Below are positions 16,056-25,586 of a DNA stretch of 64,000 nt, piece by piece. The notes beneath the pieces are model-generated. The model was not told where the DNA came from. It saw only the letters and a program-made list of their open reading frames with translations, and made no database searches. Each line of letters starts with the position of its first letter. Within the stretch, counting starts at the first letter, position 1. Source of the stretch: Mesonia oceanica (lineage in GTDB: Bacteria; Bacteroidota; Bacteroidia; Flavobacteriales; Flavobacteriaceae); assembly GCF_902499555.1 (NCBI RefSeq), contig NZ_CABVMM010000008.1, forward strand, positions 1-64,000, given 5' to 3'. The position numbers and the translations under genes were made by a program.

Positions 16056-16107
16056 ACTTACTGCCCCCAATAGCGCTTTGCTTGGTAACGGCATTAGCTC
16101 AACATAT

Positions 16108-16153
16108 AAACATAAAAACCGCTTCGATACACATCGGCATAAGCGGTTTTTTG
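16108..16153 (+). terminator. Rho-independent terminator after aldo/keto reductase
   Basis: AAAACCGCTT and AAGCGGTTTTTT form a 10-bp stem with a 16-base loop and T-run, 50-100 bp after the reductase stop. Confidence 0.7.
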
Positions 16154-16260
16154 GTTAAAATAGGTGGGAGCCCTTAAAAATAATCGTAAGAGATTATTCC
16201 AAGTCCCTCATTTGAATTGATTTGAAAAATTGGTATTTTTTTACAAGGTATAAAAAGAAA

Positions 16261-16290
16261 AAACCACCCTAAGAATTTAGAGTGGTTTTG
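16261..16290 (-). terminator. Terminator of the tRNA gene (minus strand)
   Basis: AAACCAC.CTAA and TTAG.GTGGTTT form a stem; read on the minus strand it is followed by a T-run (TTTTTTCTTTTT). It stands just downstream of the tRNA 3' end, so it is on the chromosomal side of the att site. Confidence 0.65.
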
Positions 16291-16292
16291 TT

Positions 16293-16335
16293 GTAGCGAG
16301 ACCGAGATTTGAACTCGGGACCTCCGGGTTATGAA
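16293..16335 (-). other. ICE attachment site: 3' half of a tRNA gene (CAT anticodon loop)
   Basis: Read on the minus strand this is TTCATAACCC, a variable loop, a TpsiC arm with GAGTTCAAATCTC, and an acceptor strand ending GTCTCGCTAC. That is the 3' half of a tRNA, with CAT in the anticodon loop suggesting tRNA-Met or Ile2. The 5' half is absent: the bases beyond the loop (GTAGG) cannot pair with the anticodon stem. Homology thus stops at the anticodon loop, the classic crossover position for tyrosine-recombinase elements. The integrase starts 180 bp away. The intact tRNA should lie at the other end of the element, outside the window. Confidence 0.8.
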
Positions 16336-16514
16336 CCTACTCAAATAGCTATATAAAACAAACTAAAATATATTAAATAATATGATTATCAGTTAATTAC
16401 ATATTTTATGGTTTTATTCAAATAGTGTTAAAATCAAATTATTCTGTACCTATTCTGTACCCATTCTGTACCCATTTTTAAACTAATTAATTATATTTAT
16501 GTGATTCTAATTAA

Positions 16515-17852
16515 TTGAGTATGTCTAATATAAAAATTGTTTTACGGAAAAATAAGATAAGAAAAGATGGCAGAATTCCTCTTGCATTGAGAATTACTGA
16601 AAATTACAAAACTAGTTATAAGTGGATTGGTCAATATGTTTTCGAAAAGGATTGGGATGAGAAAGCAGGAAAAGCGAAAAGAAGCCATCCAAATTCACAA
16701 AAGTTGAACAATTTTTTAATGAAGAAATTGAGTGAAGTGAATGACATATTTTTTGAATCTAAAGATCAGGTTAGTCCGAAACAGGTAAAGCAAAAATTAA
16801 AAGGAACCTATGGTCAGAAATCTTTTTTTGAACTAGCCGCAGAGCGTATAATGGAAAAATATGAAAGAGGAACATTTTCCGTCGCTAAGGCTGAATTATC
16901 TATTCTTTATAACCTCGAGGAATTTTTAAATCTAAAAAGGAATAAAAATAAATCAGCCGTTATTAAGTCAATAAATGAGCGCCGCTTGCACCGAATTAGT
17001 GAGGCCAGGCTTAACAAATATAGCTGGTTAGATGGTGTAGCTTATTTTAAAAATAGTAAGGCTTTAGCGTTCCGGGATATTGATGAAGTTTTCATTAATA
17101 AATATAAAACATTTTGTCATTCTTATTTAGGACAAAAAACCAGAACTATTACTAATCAACTTATTTTAATTAGAACTCTTTTCAATTTAGCTATTAAAGA
17201 AGGAATTATTGAGCGAAAATTTTACCCTTTTGCTGGTGATAAGGAAAAAATTAGAATTGGTTCTGGTAATAAAATAGGGCTAAGCACGGAAGAGATCGAG
17301 AAAATAGAAAAACTAAAGTTGGAGAAAAATAGTTCTATTTGGCACACTCATAATGTATGGTTATTTTCTTTTTATTTTGCCGGAATTCGTATTTCTGATG
17401 TTGTGAAAATAAAATGGTCGGATTTTAAAGATAATCGAATTTATTATATAATGAATAAAAATGAAAAAGCACTCAGCCTTAAAATTCCTGCGAAGGCAAA
17501 AAAGATTTTGGAACATTATAAAAAAGAGAAAAAACTTAATAAAGGTTATGTTTTTCCATTCCTTAGAAATACGGATACTAATGATGCTGAACAAATCTAT
17601 ATACGAACGAAAAGTGTCACTAAAGTCTTTAATAAATGCCTAAAACAAATTGCAAAAGAATGTGAGATTGATAAGAACTTATCTAACCACATCGCTAGGC
17701 ATAGCTTTGGTAATATAGCGGGTGATCGTATTCATCCATTAATGTTACAAAAGCTCTATCGTCATAGTGATTTAAAAACCACTTTGAATTATCAAGCCAA
17801 TTTTATTCACCGAGATGCGGATGATGCCTTGGATAGTGTTATTAATTTTTGA
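16515..17852 (+). CDS. int: ICE tyrosine recombinase (integrase)
   Basis: A 445-residue phage-type integrase of the Bacteroidota mobile-element kind. It has an N-terminal arm-binding-like domain (residues 1-110), a SAM-like core-binding domain (110-230) and a catalytic domain. Catalytic residues are visible: the Arg of GIRISDVVKIKW, the Lys/beta-hairpin region, the HIARHSF box (H-x-x-R-H), the His of YRHSDLKTT and the nucleophile Tyr of NYQANF near residue 426. It begins 180 bp from the tRNA half-site and points into the element. It should integrate and excise the ICE at the tRNA. Part of its 3' end is echoed in a relic at 29038-29107. Confidence 0.95.
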   Translation: MSMSNIKIVLRKNKIRKDGRIPLALRITENYKTSYKWIGQYVFEKDWDEKAGKAKRSHPNSQKLNNFLMKKLSEVNDIFFESKDQVSPKQVKQKLKGTYGQKSFFELAAERIMEKYERGTFSVAKAELSILYNLEEFLNLKRNKNKSAVIKSINERRLHRISEARLNKYSWLDGVAYFKNSKALAFRDIDEVFINKYKTFCHSYLGQKTRTITNQLILIRTLFNLAIKEGIIERKFYPFAGDKEKIRIGSGNKIGLSTEEIEKIEKLKLEKNSSIWHTHNVWLFSFYFAGIRISDVVKIKWSDFKDNRIYYIMNKNEKALSLKIPAKAKKILEHYKKEKKLNKGYVFPFLRNTDTNDAEQIYIRTKSVTKVFNKCLKQIAKECEIDKNLSNHIARHSFGNIAGDRIHPLMLQKLYRHSDLKTTLNYQANFIHRDADDALDSVINF

Positions 17853-17887
17853 GACCTAATAAAGTTACAAAGCTGATCATTGACTTT

Positions 17888-17922
17888 TGCACACCCTGTG
17901 CATCACAATTTGGTTATCTTTG
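17888..17922 (+). promoter_or_regulatory. Palindromic operator and -7 box before the metal operon
   Basis: A perfect inverted repeat, TGCACA-CCC-TGTGCA, lies at 17888-17902, followed 12 bp later by TATCTTTG (17915-17922), a good match to the Bacteroidota TAnnTTTG -7 box. The first coding start (GTG 17927) is close behind. The position fits a repressor site for the metal genes; the Fur-family protein encoded at 24494 is a candidate binder, by inference. Confidence 0.5.
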
Positions 17923-17926
17923 TAAT

Positions 17927-18238
17927 GTGAAATTATTAACATTCATATTTGCTCTCTATGTATTGACGCTTAATGCGTTTCCCTGTTCTGATACAGATGC
18001 TTTTTGCGATAATTCACAAACAGAGGTAATGGCTACTTATAATTTAGATCATAACCATAGTGCCTCTGAGCTTTGCCCCCCCTTCTGTACCTGCCATTGC
18101 TGTCACGTACATACGGTGGAATTTGCTTCAGTGAATTTTAAGCCTATTAATACAGAAATATCTTCTAAGGTTTTTCTTCATTTTGAAAGTTTGGGCGAAG
18201 AGCCTATTTCATCCCTTTTAGATCCTCCCAGGGTTTAA
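17927..18238 (+). CDS. Small secreted His/Cys-rich protein (DUF6660-like)
   Basis: A 103-residue protein starting at GTG 17927 with a hydrophobic signal (LLTFIFALYVLTLNAF). It is followed by several cysteines and histidines (PCSDTDAFCD, NHSASELCPPFCTCHCCHVH), which suggest metal binding in the periplasm. Proteins like this regularly stand before CzcA-type efflux genes in Bacteroidota. The longer in-frame start at 17849 overlaps the integrase end and would add a segment with no signal character, so it is rejected. It probably acts as a periplasmic metal sensor or buffer; that role is inferred from context. Confidence 0.75.
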   Translation: MKLLTFIFALYVLTLNAFPCSDTDAFCDNSQTEVMATYNLDHNHSASELCPPFCTCHCCHVHTVEFASVNFKPINTEISSKVFLHFESLGEEPISSLLDPPRV

Positions 18239-18338
18239 TTCAGCTTTTTTATAGGATAGCTATATCCTTTTTGACAGGTCAAGATTCCTCTGGCCACTTT
18301 TTTTACATTTCAAAAACTGAATTAAATCTTCAACTTTT

Positions 18339-21300
18339 ATGATTAATAAAATCATCGCTTTTTCCATTCGGAACAAGCTTATCGTTGGACTATTGGTACT
18401 TACCCTAATAGGAGTAGGTCTGTATTCAATGTCCACCATTAATTTGGGTGCACAGCCCGATATTACCAATAATCAGGTACAGGTTATCACCCAGTCGCCC
18501 AACCTGGCCACTGAAGACATCGAGCAATTTGTAACCTATCCCGTAGAATTGGCGATGGCCAATCTGCCGGGCGTTAGCGAAATTCGATCCGTTTCTCGTT
18601 TTGGGCTTTCGGTGGTGACCATTGTTTTCAAAGAAGATATGGGCACGTACCTGCCCCGTCAATTGGTTGCGGAAAAACTCAACGAGGTCAAGTCCGAGAT
18701 CCCCGAACAGTTCGGCAGTCCAGGAATGGGACCTATTACTACCGGATTGGGGGAAATCTATCAATACACCTTGAAAGCTGAAGAAGGCTACGAGGACAAA
18801 TATTCCCCTACCGAACTGCGAACCATACAGGACTGGATCGTAAAACGCCAATTGGCCCTAACCGAAGGTGTTGTAGAAGTCAATGCCTTTGGAGGAAAGA
18901 TCAAGCAATATGAGATCGCTATCGATCCCGCCAAGCTGAACGCAATGGATGTGACAATGACGGAAGTCTTCGATGCCCTACAAGAAAACAATGTAAATAC
19001 AGGTGGTGCCTATATTGAAAAAAACAAGATGGCCAATTTTATCCGTGGTGAAGGCCTGGCTCGTTCGTTGGACGATATTAGGCAGATTGTAATCAGAAAC
19101 GAAAATGGCCTGCCCATTTTGGTAAAAGACGTGGCCGAAAATGTGCATTTTGGAAATCAGGTGCGCTACGGAGCCTTTACCCAAGATGGTCACGAAGCTG
19201 TGGGAGGTATGGTGCTGATGCTACGGGGCGACAACCCTAATTCGGTAGTCAATACGGTAAGAGACCGAATACAAGAAGTGCAGAAATCGCTACCGGAAGG
19301 ACTTAAGATCGTTCCTTTTTTAGATCGAAGTGAGCTTATAGGAAGGACTACGGCCACTATCGAGAAAAACCTGATTGAAGGGGCACTCATTGTGATTTTT
19401 GTACTAGTACTGCTACTCGGTAGTTTTCGTGGAGGTTTGGTCACTGCTTCATTAATTCCACTTTCCTTGCTATTTGCCTTTATTTTGATGAAAGCTTTTG
19501 GTGTTTGGGCAAACCTGATGTCCTTGGGAGCAATTGACTTTGGGATTATTGTTGACGGGGCCGTTATCATTGTAGAAGGAACGGTTCACGAGATTGAAAA
19601 GCGAATCAAGGCCGGTAGACAGAAATTTGACCAGCCACAAATGGACGAAGTAGTCTATGATGCGAGTAGTACGGTAATGAATTCGGCCTTCTTTGGACAG
19701 ATCATCATCCTGATCGTATTTACCCCTATTTTATTCTTGACAGGGATTGAAGGAAAAATGTTCCGTCCGATGGCTTTTACCTTTGGATTTGCGGTTTTAG
19801 GTGCCATTATTCTCTGTCTAACCTACGTGCCGATGATTACGTCGCTTACGATGAAACCGGCTTTTAAGAAAAAGAACTGGTTTCACAAAGTGGAGAACAA
19901 AATTTCTGGTTTCAGCAACGGAATGATGAACCGAATCAATAATGGCTATCAGCCGGTGATCTTAAAATCTTTGAACCATCGTATTATCGTATTGGTGATA
20001 GCGGTATTATTACTTGTGGGTGCCGGATTTACTTTCAGTAAAATGGGAGGAGAATTTATCCCTAGTATTGATGAAGGCGATATTGCGATGCAAGCGTTGT
20101 TAAGGCCGGGAAGTTCCCTAAGCGAATCCATTGAAACCTCCAAAAAAATAGAGAATATCGTCCTTGATAATTTTCCAGAAGTGGAAACAATGGTTGCGCG
20201 AATTGGTGTAGCCGATATCCCGACCGACCCGATGCCGATGGATATTGCCGACGCCTATATTATCCTGGACAAGAACAAGGATAATTGGACTTCCGCAGAT
20301 ACAAAGGAGGAATTAATTGAAAAAATTAAAGAAAAATTATCGGTCGTACCTGGTGTCAACTTCGTTTTTAGTCAGCCCGTAGAACTGCGATTTAACGAAC
20401 TGCTTACCGGCGTTCGAGAAGACGTGGCCATCAAACTGTATGGTGAAGATCTGGATGTGCTTTCCGAAAAGGCCGCAAAAATGGCCGCTATCATCAAAAC
20501 CGTTCCTGGTGCGGGTGATGTTAATTTAGAGGCCACCTCGGGATTACCACAAATGACTGTTCGCTTTAACCGAAGAAAGGTCGCTCAATATGGCCTGAAC
20601 ATTCAAAAACTCAATCGGTATGTAAGTACCGCTTTTGCGGGAGGTACTGCAGGAGTAATTTTTGAGGGCGAAAAACGCTTTGATATGGTGGTGCGATTGG
20701 ATGAAAAACACCGTCAGGATATTGAAAACCTAAAAAACCTGTTGATCGATTTACCCAGTGGAAACCAGATTCCCATTAAGGAAGTGGCTGATATCAGTTA
20801 TCAGCCGGGACCGATGCAAATTTCCCGAGACAATACTTCACGTAGAATTTATGTAGGGGTAAACGTGCGGGGTCGCGATGTGGAATCAATGGTAAATGAT
20901 ATCCAGACCAAAATGGACGCACAATTAGACTTGCCACCAGGCTACCACATTGAATATGGAGGTGCTTTTGAAAACCTGCAACGCGCTAAAGATCGTTTAA
21001 CAATTGTAGTTCCCATTGCGCTGGCCCTCATATTTATGTTACTGTACTTCGCTTTGGGCTCTTTCTCCCAATCTATAATGATTTATATGGCTGTACCCTT
21101 AGCGGCGATAGGTGGCATTTTCGCCTTGGCTGTCCGTGGGATGCCCTTTAGTATCTCGGCAGGAGTTGGATTTATTGTCCTTTTCGGCGTTGCGGTATTA
21201 AACGGACTGGTACTTATCAGTAGGTTGAATTCATTAAAAGAAGAAGGGGTTATGGATATACAGGAACGTATTTTAATAGGGACACAGGAACGGATCCGTC

Positions 21301-22802
21301 CCATTTTATTGACGGCTTTGGCCGCGATAATGGGCTTTTTTCCGATGGCACTTTCCCACGGAGCGGGTGCTTCGGTACAGCGACCTTTGGCCACGGTGGT
21401 TATTGGTGGATTGATAACCGCAACCTTGCTTACGCTGATCGTTGTTCCCATTTTGTACAGTTTTGTGGAGAAAACCGGGAAAAACAACAACGGGAAATCG
21501 GGCAAAGTTGCCATAAACCCTGCATTGATTACCGTTTTATTGGGTCTTGGGTCAATAGCCATCCCGGCAAATGCAAGTGCGCAAACCCAGGATAGTCCCC
21601 AGCAAAATGCGTCCCGCCAGAACATCCTGAAAGTCGAACAAGAGTTTACCCCAATTTCTTTAAAGGATGCAGTAAAAAAAGCGCAAGCCAACTATCCCAA
21701 ATTGAAAGTGGCACAACTGGAAATCGAAAATCAGAAGGCTCTGAAAAAAACCGCTTGGGATTTTGGAACGACCCAAGTTTTTACCGGTGGCGAAGAGTTG
21801 CCAGATAGTCCCAATGGCAATGAAGGTATTTACACCACCATTGGGGTGCGGCAGCAAAATATAGATATTTTCAGCATCGGAGCCAAAAATAGGGTACAAA
21901 ATGAGAAAATTGCGTTAAGCGAAACGGCACTCGATCTTACCTCTCTTCAAGTGGAACGGGAAGTGAGCAAGGCCTGGGGCGATGCCTACACCTCTAAACG
22001 CAAGTATCAATTGTATGTGGAACTCGATTCCATTTTTAGCGATTTTGAACGGGCGGCACGGTTGCGTTATGAGACAGAGGCCTCGTCGAAGCTGGGATAT
22101 TTGGCGGCCACGAATCAGGCCCGGCAGGTAAGCCTTCAGAAAATGCAAGTCTATCGGGATTACTTGGGCAATCTGCAAAAACTGAACCTTTGGTTAGTAA
22201 GCGATACGCCTTACACCGTTGCGGATGCAGGTGTAGATGAAATGGACACGCCTATATTGCAGCGCAAAGATTCGATTACGAGCCATCCAATGCTGCAATA
22301 CTATGAGCGGCAGATCGAGGTTGCCGATGCGGAGCGTAATCTCAGCACCAAAGCGTTTTTCCCAAAGTTCAACGCACAATACGGCCGACAAAAAATTGCA
22401 GGACAGAACGGATTTTTCAACTTTCAAGTTGGGATTTCCATTCCGCTCTTTTTCGGTCCTGAATTGGGGCAGGCGCAATCGGCGAAGATACAGACCCAGA
22501 TCGCGGAGCAGAATTTCGAGAAAAAACAGCTTCAGGTCAATTCAGAATACCAGGACCTGCAACAGGATTATCTAAAATGGCTTGAATCGTGGCAATACTA
22601 TGAACAGGAAGCCCTTCCGCTTGCCAAAGAGCAACGGGACGGGGCAGTTTTCGCCTATAAAGAAGGCGGTATCGATTATACCACTTTCCTGCAAACAGTA
22701 CGCGACGCCATAGGCATCCAAAGCAAGTCCTGGGATGCACTTAACAATTATCTGAGATCAAAATACGAACTGGAATTTTTCCTCAATTCCGCAAAACAAT
22801 AA
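18339..22802 (+). CDS. CzcA/CusA-type RND efflux pump fused to a TolC-like outer-membrane component
   Basis: A 1487-residue fusion. Residues 1 to about 1045 are a complete heavy-metal RND pump: N-terminal helix, LGAQPDITNNQVQV, two porter halves and 12 membrane helices. TM4 has DFGIIVDGAVIIVEG, with the Asp residues needed for proton transfer. A linker with a signal-like hydrophobic stretch (ITVLLGLGSIAIPANASAQ) leads into an outer-membrane efflux protein domain (about 1085-1487) with paired long helices. Inner- and outer-membrane parts in one chain are known in Bacteroidota metal pumps; whether the chain is cut after export is unclear. It is followed 11 bp later by its adaptor. Likely substrates are Zn, Co, Cd or Cu/Ag. 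Confidence 0.95.
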   Translation: MINKIIAFSIRNKLIVGLLVLTLIGVGLYSMSTINLGAQPDITNNQVQVITQSPNLATEDIEQFVTYPVELAMANLPGVSEIRSVSRFGLSVVTIVFKEDMGTYLPRQLVAEKLNEVKSEIPEQFGSPGMGPITTGLGEIYQYTLKAEEGYEDKYSPTELRTIQDWIVKRQLALTEGVVEVNAFGGKIKQYEIAIDPAKLNAMDVTMTEVFDALQENNVNTGGAYIEKNKMANFIRGEGLARSLDDIRQIVIRNENGLPILVKDVAENVHFGNQVRYGAFTQDGHEAVGGMVLMLRGDNPNSVVNTVRDRIQEVQKSLPEGLKIVPFLDRSELIGRTTATIEKNLIEGALIVIFVLVLLLGSFRGGLVTASLIPLSLLFAFILMKAFGVWANLMSLGAIDFGIIVDGAVIIVEGTVHEIEKRIKAGRQKFDQPQMDEVVYDASSTVMNSAFFGQIIILIVFTPILFLTGIEGKMFRPMAFTFGFAVLGAIILCLTYVPMITSLTMKPAFKKKNWFHKVENKISGFSNGMMNRINNGYQPVILKSLNHRIIVLVIAVLLLVGAGFTFSKMGGEFIPSIDEGDIAMQALLRPGSSLSESIETSKKIENIVLDNFPEVETMVARIGVADIPTDPMPMDIADAYIILDKNKDNWTSADTKEELIEKIKEKLSVVPGVNFVFSQPVELRFNELLTGVREDVAIKLYGEDLDVLSEKAAKMAAIIKTVPGAGDVNLEATSGLPQMTVRFNRRKVAQYGLNIQKLNRYVSTAFAGGTAGVIFEGEKRFDMVVRLDEKHRQDIENLKNLLIDLPSGNQIPIKEVADISYQPGPMQISRDNTSRRIYVGVNVRGRDVESMVNDIQTKMDAQLDLPPGYHIEYGGAFENLQRAKDRLTIVVPIALALIFMLLYFALGSFSQSIMIYMAVPLAAIGGIFALAVRGMPFSISAGVGFIVLFGVAVLNGLVLISRLNSLKEEGVMDIQERILIGTQERIRPILLTALAAIMGFFPMALSHGAGASVQRPLATVVIGGLITATLLTLIVVPILYSFVEKTGKNNNGKSGKVAINPALITVLLGLGSIAIPANASAQTQDSPQQNASRQNILKVEQEFTPISLKDAVKKAQANYPKLKVAQLEIENQKALKKTAWDFGTTQVFTGGEELPDSPNGNEGIYTTIGVRQQNIDIFSIGAKNRVQNEKIALSETALDLTSLQVEREVSKAWGDAYTSKRKYQLYVELDSIFSDFERAARLRYETEASSKLGYLAATNQARQVSLQKMQVYRDYLGNLQKLNLWLVSDTPYTVADAGVDEMDTPILQRKDSITSHPMLQYYERQIEVADAERNLSTKAFFPKFNAQYGRQKIAGQNGFFNFQVGISIPLFFGPELGQAQSAKIQTQIAEQNFEKKQLQVNSEYQDLQQDYLKWLESWQYYEQEALPLAKEQRDGAVFAYKEGGIDYTTFLQTVRDAIGIQSKSWDALNNYLRSKYELEFFLNSAKQ

Positions 22803-22813
22803 ATATTAAAGCT

Positions 22814-24046
22814 ATGAATTTCTATATAAAACCGACTTTTTACGCAGCCTTGGTCATATTCAGTTTAAGTTCCTGTAAAGAGGAAAAAACTGCTGAAAGC
22901 GGGCACGAAGAGCATAATGAAACAGCTTCTGCCGAAAATGGTGGCGAGCACCAAGAAGGAAACGCGGGCCTAGAGAGCAAAAAACTGCACCTATCGCAAC
23001 AAAAGTTTGAGGCGATGGAATTGAAAGTAGATAGTCTGCCCACCAAAAGCTTAACCGGACTGGTGGAAGCCAACGGTCAGTTGGAAGTACCGCCTCAAAA
23101 CGAGGCGGCAATTACCGCGATCATTGGCGCAAATGTAACCAGCATAAAGGTCATTGAGGGAGATAAGGTAAGCAGAGGAAGTGTGGTGGGATATTTGAGC
23201 CACCCGGATCTGGTCAAGTTACAGACCGATTACACGAGCGCCTACAACAGGATGAACTTTTTGGAAAAGGAATATAATCGTCAAAAACGCCTATATGAAG
23301 CAGAAGTGGCTTCCGGCAGGAAATTCCAGGAAACCGAATCGGATTACAATAGTATGAAGGGGATGGTCAACGGGCTGGAATCACAACTTCAATTACTTCG
23401 TTTAAATCTGGATCAGTTGCGAAACGGAAAGGTCTATAATCAAGTCCCCGTAGTTAGTCCCATCAACGGCTATGTAGAAAAAGTGAATATCAAAGTCGGG
23501 CAGTTTGTGCAGCAACAGACTGAGATGTTCGAGATCGTAAATACCGAACATATACACGCCGACCTAATGGTTTATGAAAAGGATGTGAGCAAAGTAAAGG
23601 AAGGACAAACGGTGGAATTCAATATAGAATCCCTTCCGGAATCCGATCTGAGCGCAAAAATCTATTCGGTAGGAAAAACATTTGAACAGAACCCCAAAGC
23701 GGTACACGTACACGCAGAGATCGAGAACAGAGAGGGCAACCTCTTTCCAGGGATGTACCTTACGGCAAAAATAGCCACTTCTAAAAACAAGGTAACCGCG
23801 CTCCCCGAAGAGGCTGTGATTACCGAGGATGGCGAGCCTTATATTTTTACAGCTAAAAATGTAACCGAAAATGACGAAGAAGAATGGGCGTTGAGCCCCT
23901 TAAAAGTCGTAACTGGTCAGGCAGATGACGGCTGGATAGAAATAAAGTTGCTACAGCCACTGGGAAAAGGGCAAATGGTAGTGTGGAACAAGGCCTATTA
24001 CCTGATCTCAGAAATGAAAAAAGGAGAAACAGAACACGGACACTAA
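22814..24046 (+). CDS. CzcB/CusB-type periplasmic adaptor lipoprotein
   Basis: A 410-residue membrane-fusion protein. It has a lipoprotein signal with Cys21 (FSLSSC), then a His/Glu-rich segment (SGHEEHNETAS and GGEHQEGN) likely to bind metal. A barrel-sandwich/lipoyl-like domain is split around a helical hairpin (SAYNRMNFLEKEYNRQKRLY), followed by beta-barrel and membrane-proximal domains. It links the RND pump to the TolC part and may load metal onto it. It lies 11 bp after the pump gene and ends with a His-rich tail (TEHGH). Confidence 0.95.
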   Translation: MNFYIKPTFYAALVIFSLSSCKEEKTAESGHEEHNETASAENGGEHQEGNAGLESKKLHLSQQKFEAMELKVDSLPTKSLTGLVEANGQLEVPPQNEAAITAIIGANVTSIKVIEGDKVSRGSVVGYLSHPDLVKLQTDYTSAYNRMNFLEKEYNRQKRLYEAEVASGRKFQETESDYNSMKGMVNGLESQLQLLRLNLDQLRNGKVYNQVPVVSPINGYVEKVNIKVGQFVQQQTEMFEIVNTEHIHADLMVYEKDVSKVKEGQTVEFNIESLPESDLSAKIYSVGKTFEQNPKAVHVHAEIENREGNLFPGMYLTAKIATSKNKVTALPEEAVITEDGEPYIFTAKNVTENDEEEWALSPLKVVTGQADDGWIEIKLLQPLGKGQMVVWNKAYYLISEMKKGETEHGH

Positions 24047-24143
24047 AATTTTATGAGCCTGACTTGTAAAATACTGTTTATTAATTAGTTAGTTAATATT
24101 TTAGCAAACCCTGTTTTCTTAAAAGAAAATAAATTTAGAAAAA

Positions 24144-24482
24144 ATGAAAGAGATAACAGCATTTATAAAACCCAATAGGGTACAGAAAACCATTGAGGCA
24201 CTGAGCGATGCCGGATTTAAAAGTATGACGGTCTCACAAGGTGAGGGTACAGGGGCTTTTAAGGCAAAAGGGACCTCCCCGTCTCTCAATTTTTACGTTA
24301 CAGATAGTCCGGTGATCAAACTGGAACTGGTGTGTCAAAACGAAGAAGCGAAAAATACCATTGATATTATTATTGAAAATGGAAAAACACCTACCCCCGA
24401 TGATGGAATCATCTACATTTCCAATGTAGAAGATGCTTTCCAGATCAAGACCGGAAAATCTATAAAGCAAGCCTGGAAGTAA
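24144..24482 (+). CDS. PII-like regulator associated with metal efflux (PII-NG type)
   Basis: A 112-residue protein of the GlnB/PII fold (KEITAFIKPNRVQKTIEALSDAG at the start, IIENGKTPTPDDGIIYISNV near the end). The T-loop is changed: the uridylylation Tyr51 context of true GlnB is absent. This branch is known to accompany CusA-type efflux genes and was named PII-NG. It probably senses metal or nucleotide state to tune the pump. It stands between the adaptor and a Fur-family gene, 11 bp before the latter. Confidence 0.85.
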   Translation: MKEITAFIKPNRVQKTIEALSDAGFKSMTVSQGEGTGAFKAKGTSPSLNFYVTDSPVIKLELVCQNEEAKNTIDIIIENGKTPTPDDGIIYISNVEDAFQIKTGKSIKQAWK

Positions 24483-24493
24483 AATACTGAAAT

Positions 24494-24910
24494 ATGAGTG
24501 AAATCGAAACGCTTTTGATCAAGCATAATGTGCGGCCTACGGCGATGCGCATCCTGATTTATAAGTTTATGGCCAAAAAAGAAAGGGCCATTGCCTTGAC
24601 CGAAATAGAGCAAGCCTTTGTGAAATCGGATAGAGCTACGCTATCCCGAACCATAAAAACGTTCGAGACCAATGGAATTGTTCATCAAATAGATGATGGT
24701 ACCGGCATACCCAAATATGCTCTTTGTGAAACCGGATGCAATTGTGAGGTAGATCAGGATCTGCATATTCATTTCCATTGTACCAACTGTGATGAGACGG
24801 TTTGCTTGACCGATCATAAGATACCACATATCAACTTGCCGGAAGGGTATATGGCCGAAAATGTCAACTTGGTCGTTAAAGGTATATGTGAAAAATGTAG
24901 TGGAGAATAA
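24494..24910 (+). CDS. Fur-family metal-responsive repressor
   Basis: A 138-residue regulator with an N-terminal winged helix (RPTAMRILIYKFM and TEIEQAFVKSDRATLSRTIKTF) and a C-terminal dimer/metal domain with HIHFHCTNCDETVC and CEKC. The two CxxC pairs make a structural zinc site, and the HIHFH segment is the regulatory metal site. A Zur-like or other metal specificity is possible. Given its place in the operon and the palindrome at 17888, autoregulation of the metal module is the simplest model. Confidence 0.9.
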   Translation: MSEIETLLIKHNVRPTAMRILIYKFMAKKERAIALTEIEQAFVKSDRATLSRTIKTFETNGIVHQIDDGTGIPKYALCETGCNCEVDQDLHIHFHCTNCDETVCLTDHKIPHINLPEGYMAENVNLVVKGICEKCSGE

Positions 24911-25033
24911 ATTTAGTCACATTGCCAAAGCTGATTTTTTTAATAACAAAAAAAAAATAAAAACTTAAATCTAAGGAAAAATTAAAAATAAGATGAGGCT
25001 AAAAAGTAAATGAAAAATTTAAAAAATATCATT

Positions 25034-25584
25034 ATGGACTTAGAAATTATTTCAAAAACAACACTCTTTTGTGAGATGGGAGTATTAGTTCTTTTAAGCT
25101 GGTCAATAGGTTTTCCAAAAAAAAAGATCTGGCCTCCTAAATCCTGGAAAACTTTTAATTTTGGATCACGTGGTTAGTAATAATAACAATTTTTATAGGT
25201 CTATTCTTAATTGCAATTGAAGATTTTAACTCTTGGATATTGAATAATAAAGTACGCTATTATTTGGGATTGCCACTTTTTATTTTAGGAACTAGCATAA
25301 CCTGTTGGGCCATTGCTTTAATGGGAGCACGTAATACATTAGGAATAGAAAATAAATTTATAACCATAGGTCCTTACAGGTATAGTCGAAATCCCCAATA
25401 TATCGGTGATATTCTCATTCTTATGGGATCTGCACTATTTATTAATTCCTCAATGCTTTTTGTTCCTTCAATTTTGGCTTGTATAGGTTTCCGACTTATG
25501 CCTTTTCCAGAAGAAGATTGGCTAAAAGAAAGATATGGAGTAGAATATATTGAATACTATAATCATATAACTCGATTTATTTAA
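25034..25584 (+). pseudogene. ICMT/phospholipid methyltransferase-like gene with frameshift
   Basis: Two frames together make a membrane methyltransferase of the isoprenylcysteine methyltransferase type. The 5' part (ATG 25034, DLEIISKTTLF...PKSWKTFN) is in one frame. The rest (WLVIITIFIGLFLIAIEDF, then GPYRYSRNPQYIGD, the AdoMet-site signature, and PEEDWLKERYG) is in another. The shift is in a run of T near 25160; one extra T restores a continuous protein. A shorter product from an in-frame TTG at 25240 would lack the first helices. It is probably inactive. Confidence 0.65.
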
Positions 25585-25586
25585 TT

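Noticed and set aside
16515..17852. Taking the tyrosine recombinase as the integrase of the cassette array
   Set aside because: It is on the other side of the tRNA half-site, points into the ICE, and lacks any visible extra helix typical of IntI; the tRNA site explains it.
21083..21691. Long minus-strand frame inside the RND pump gene
   Set aside because: It is a shadow of a strongly coding, less AT-rich gene; its translation has no domain.
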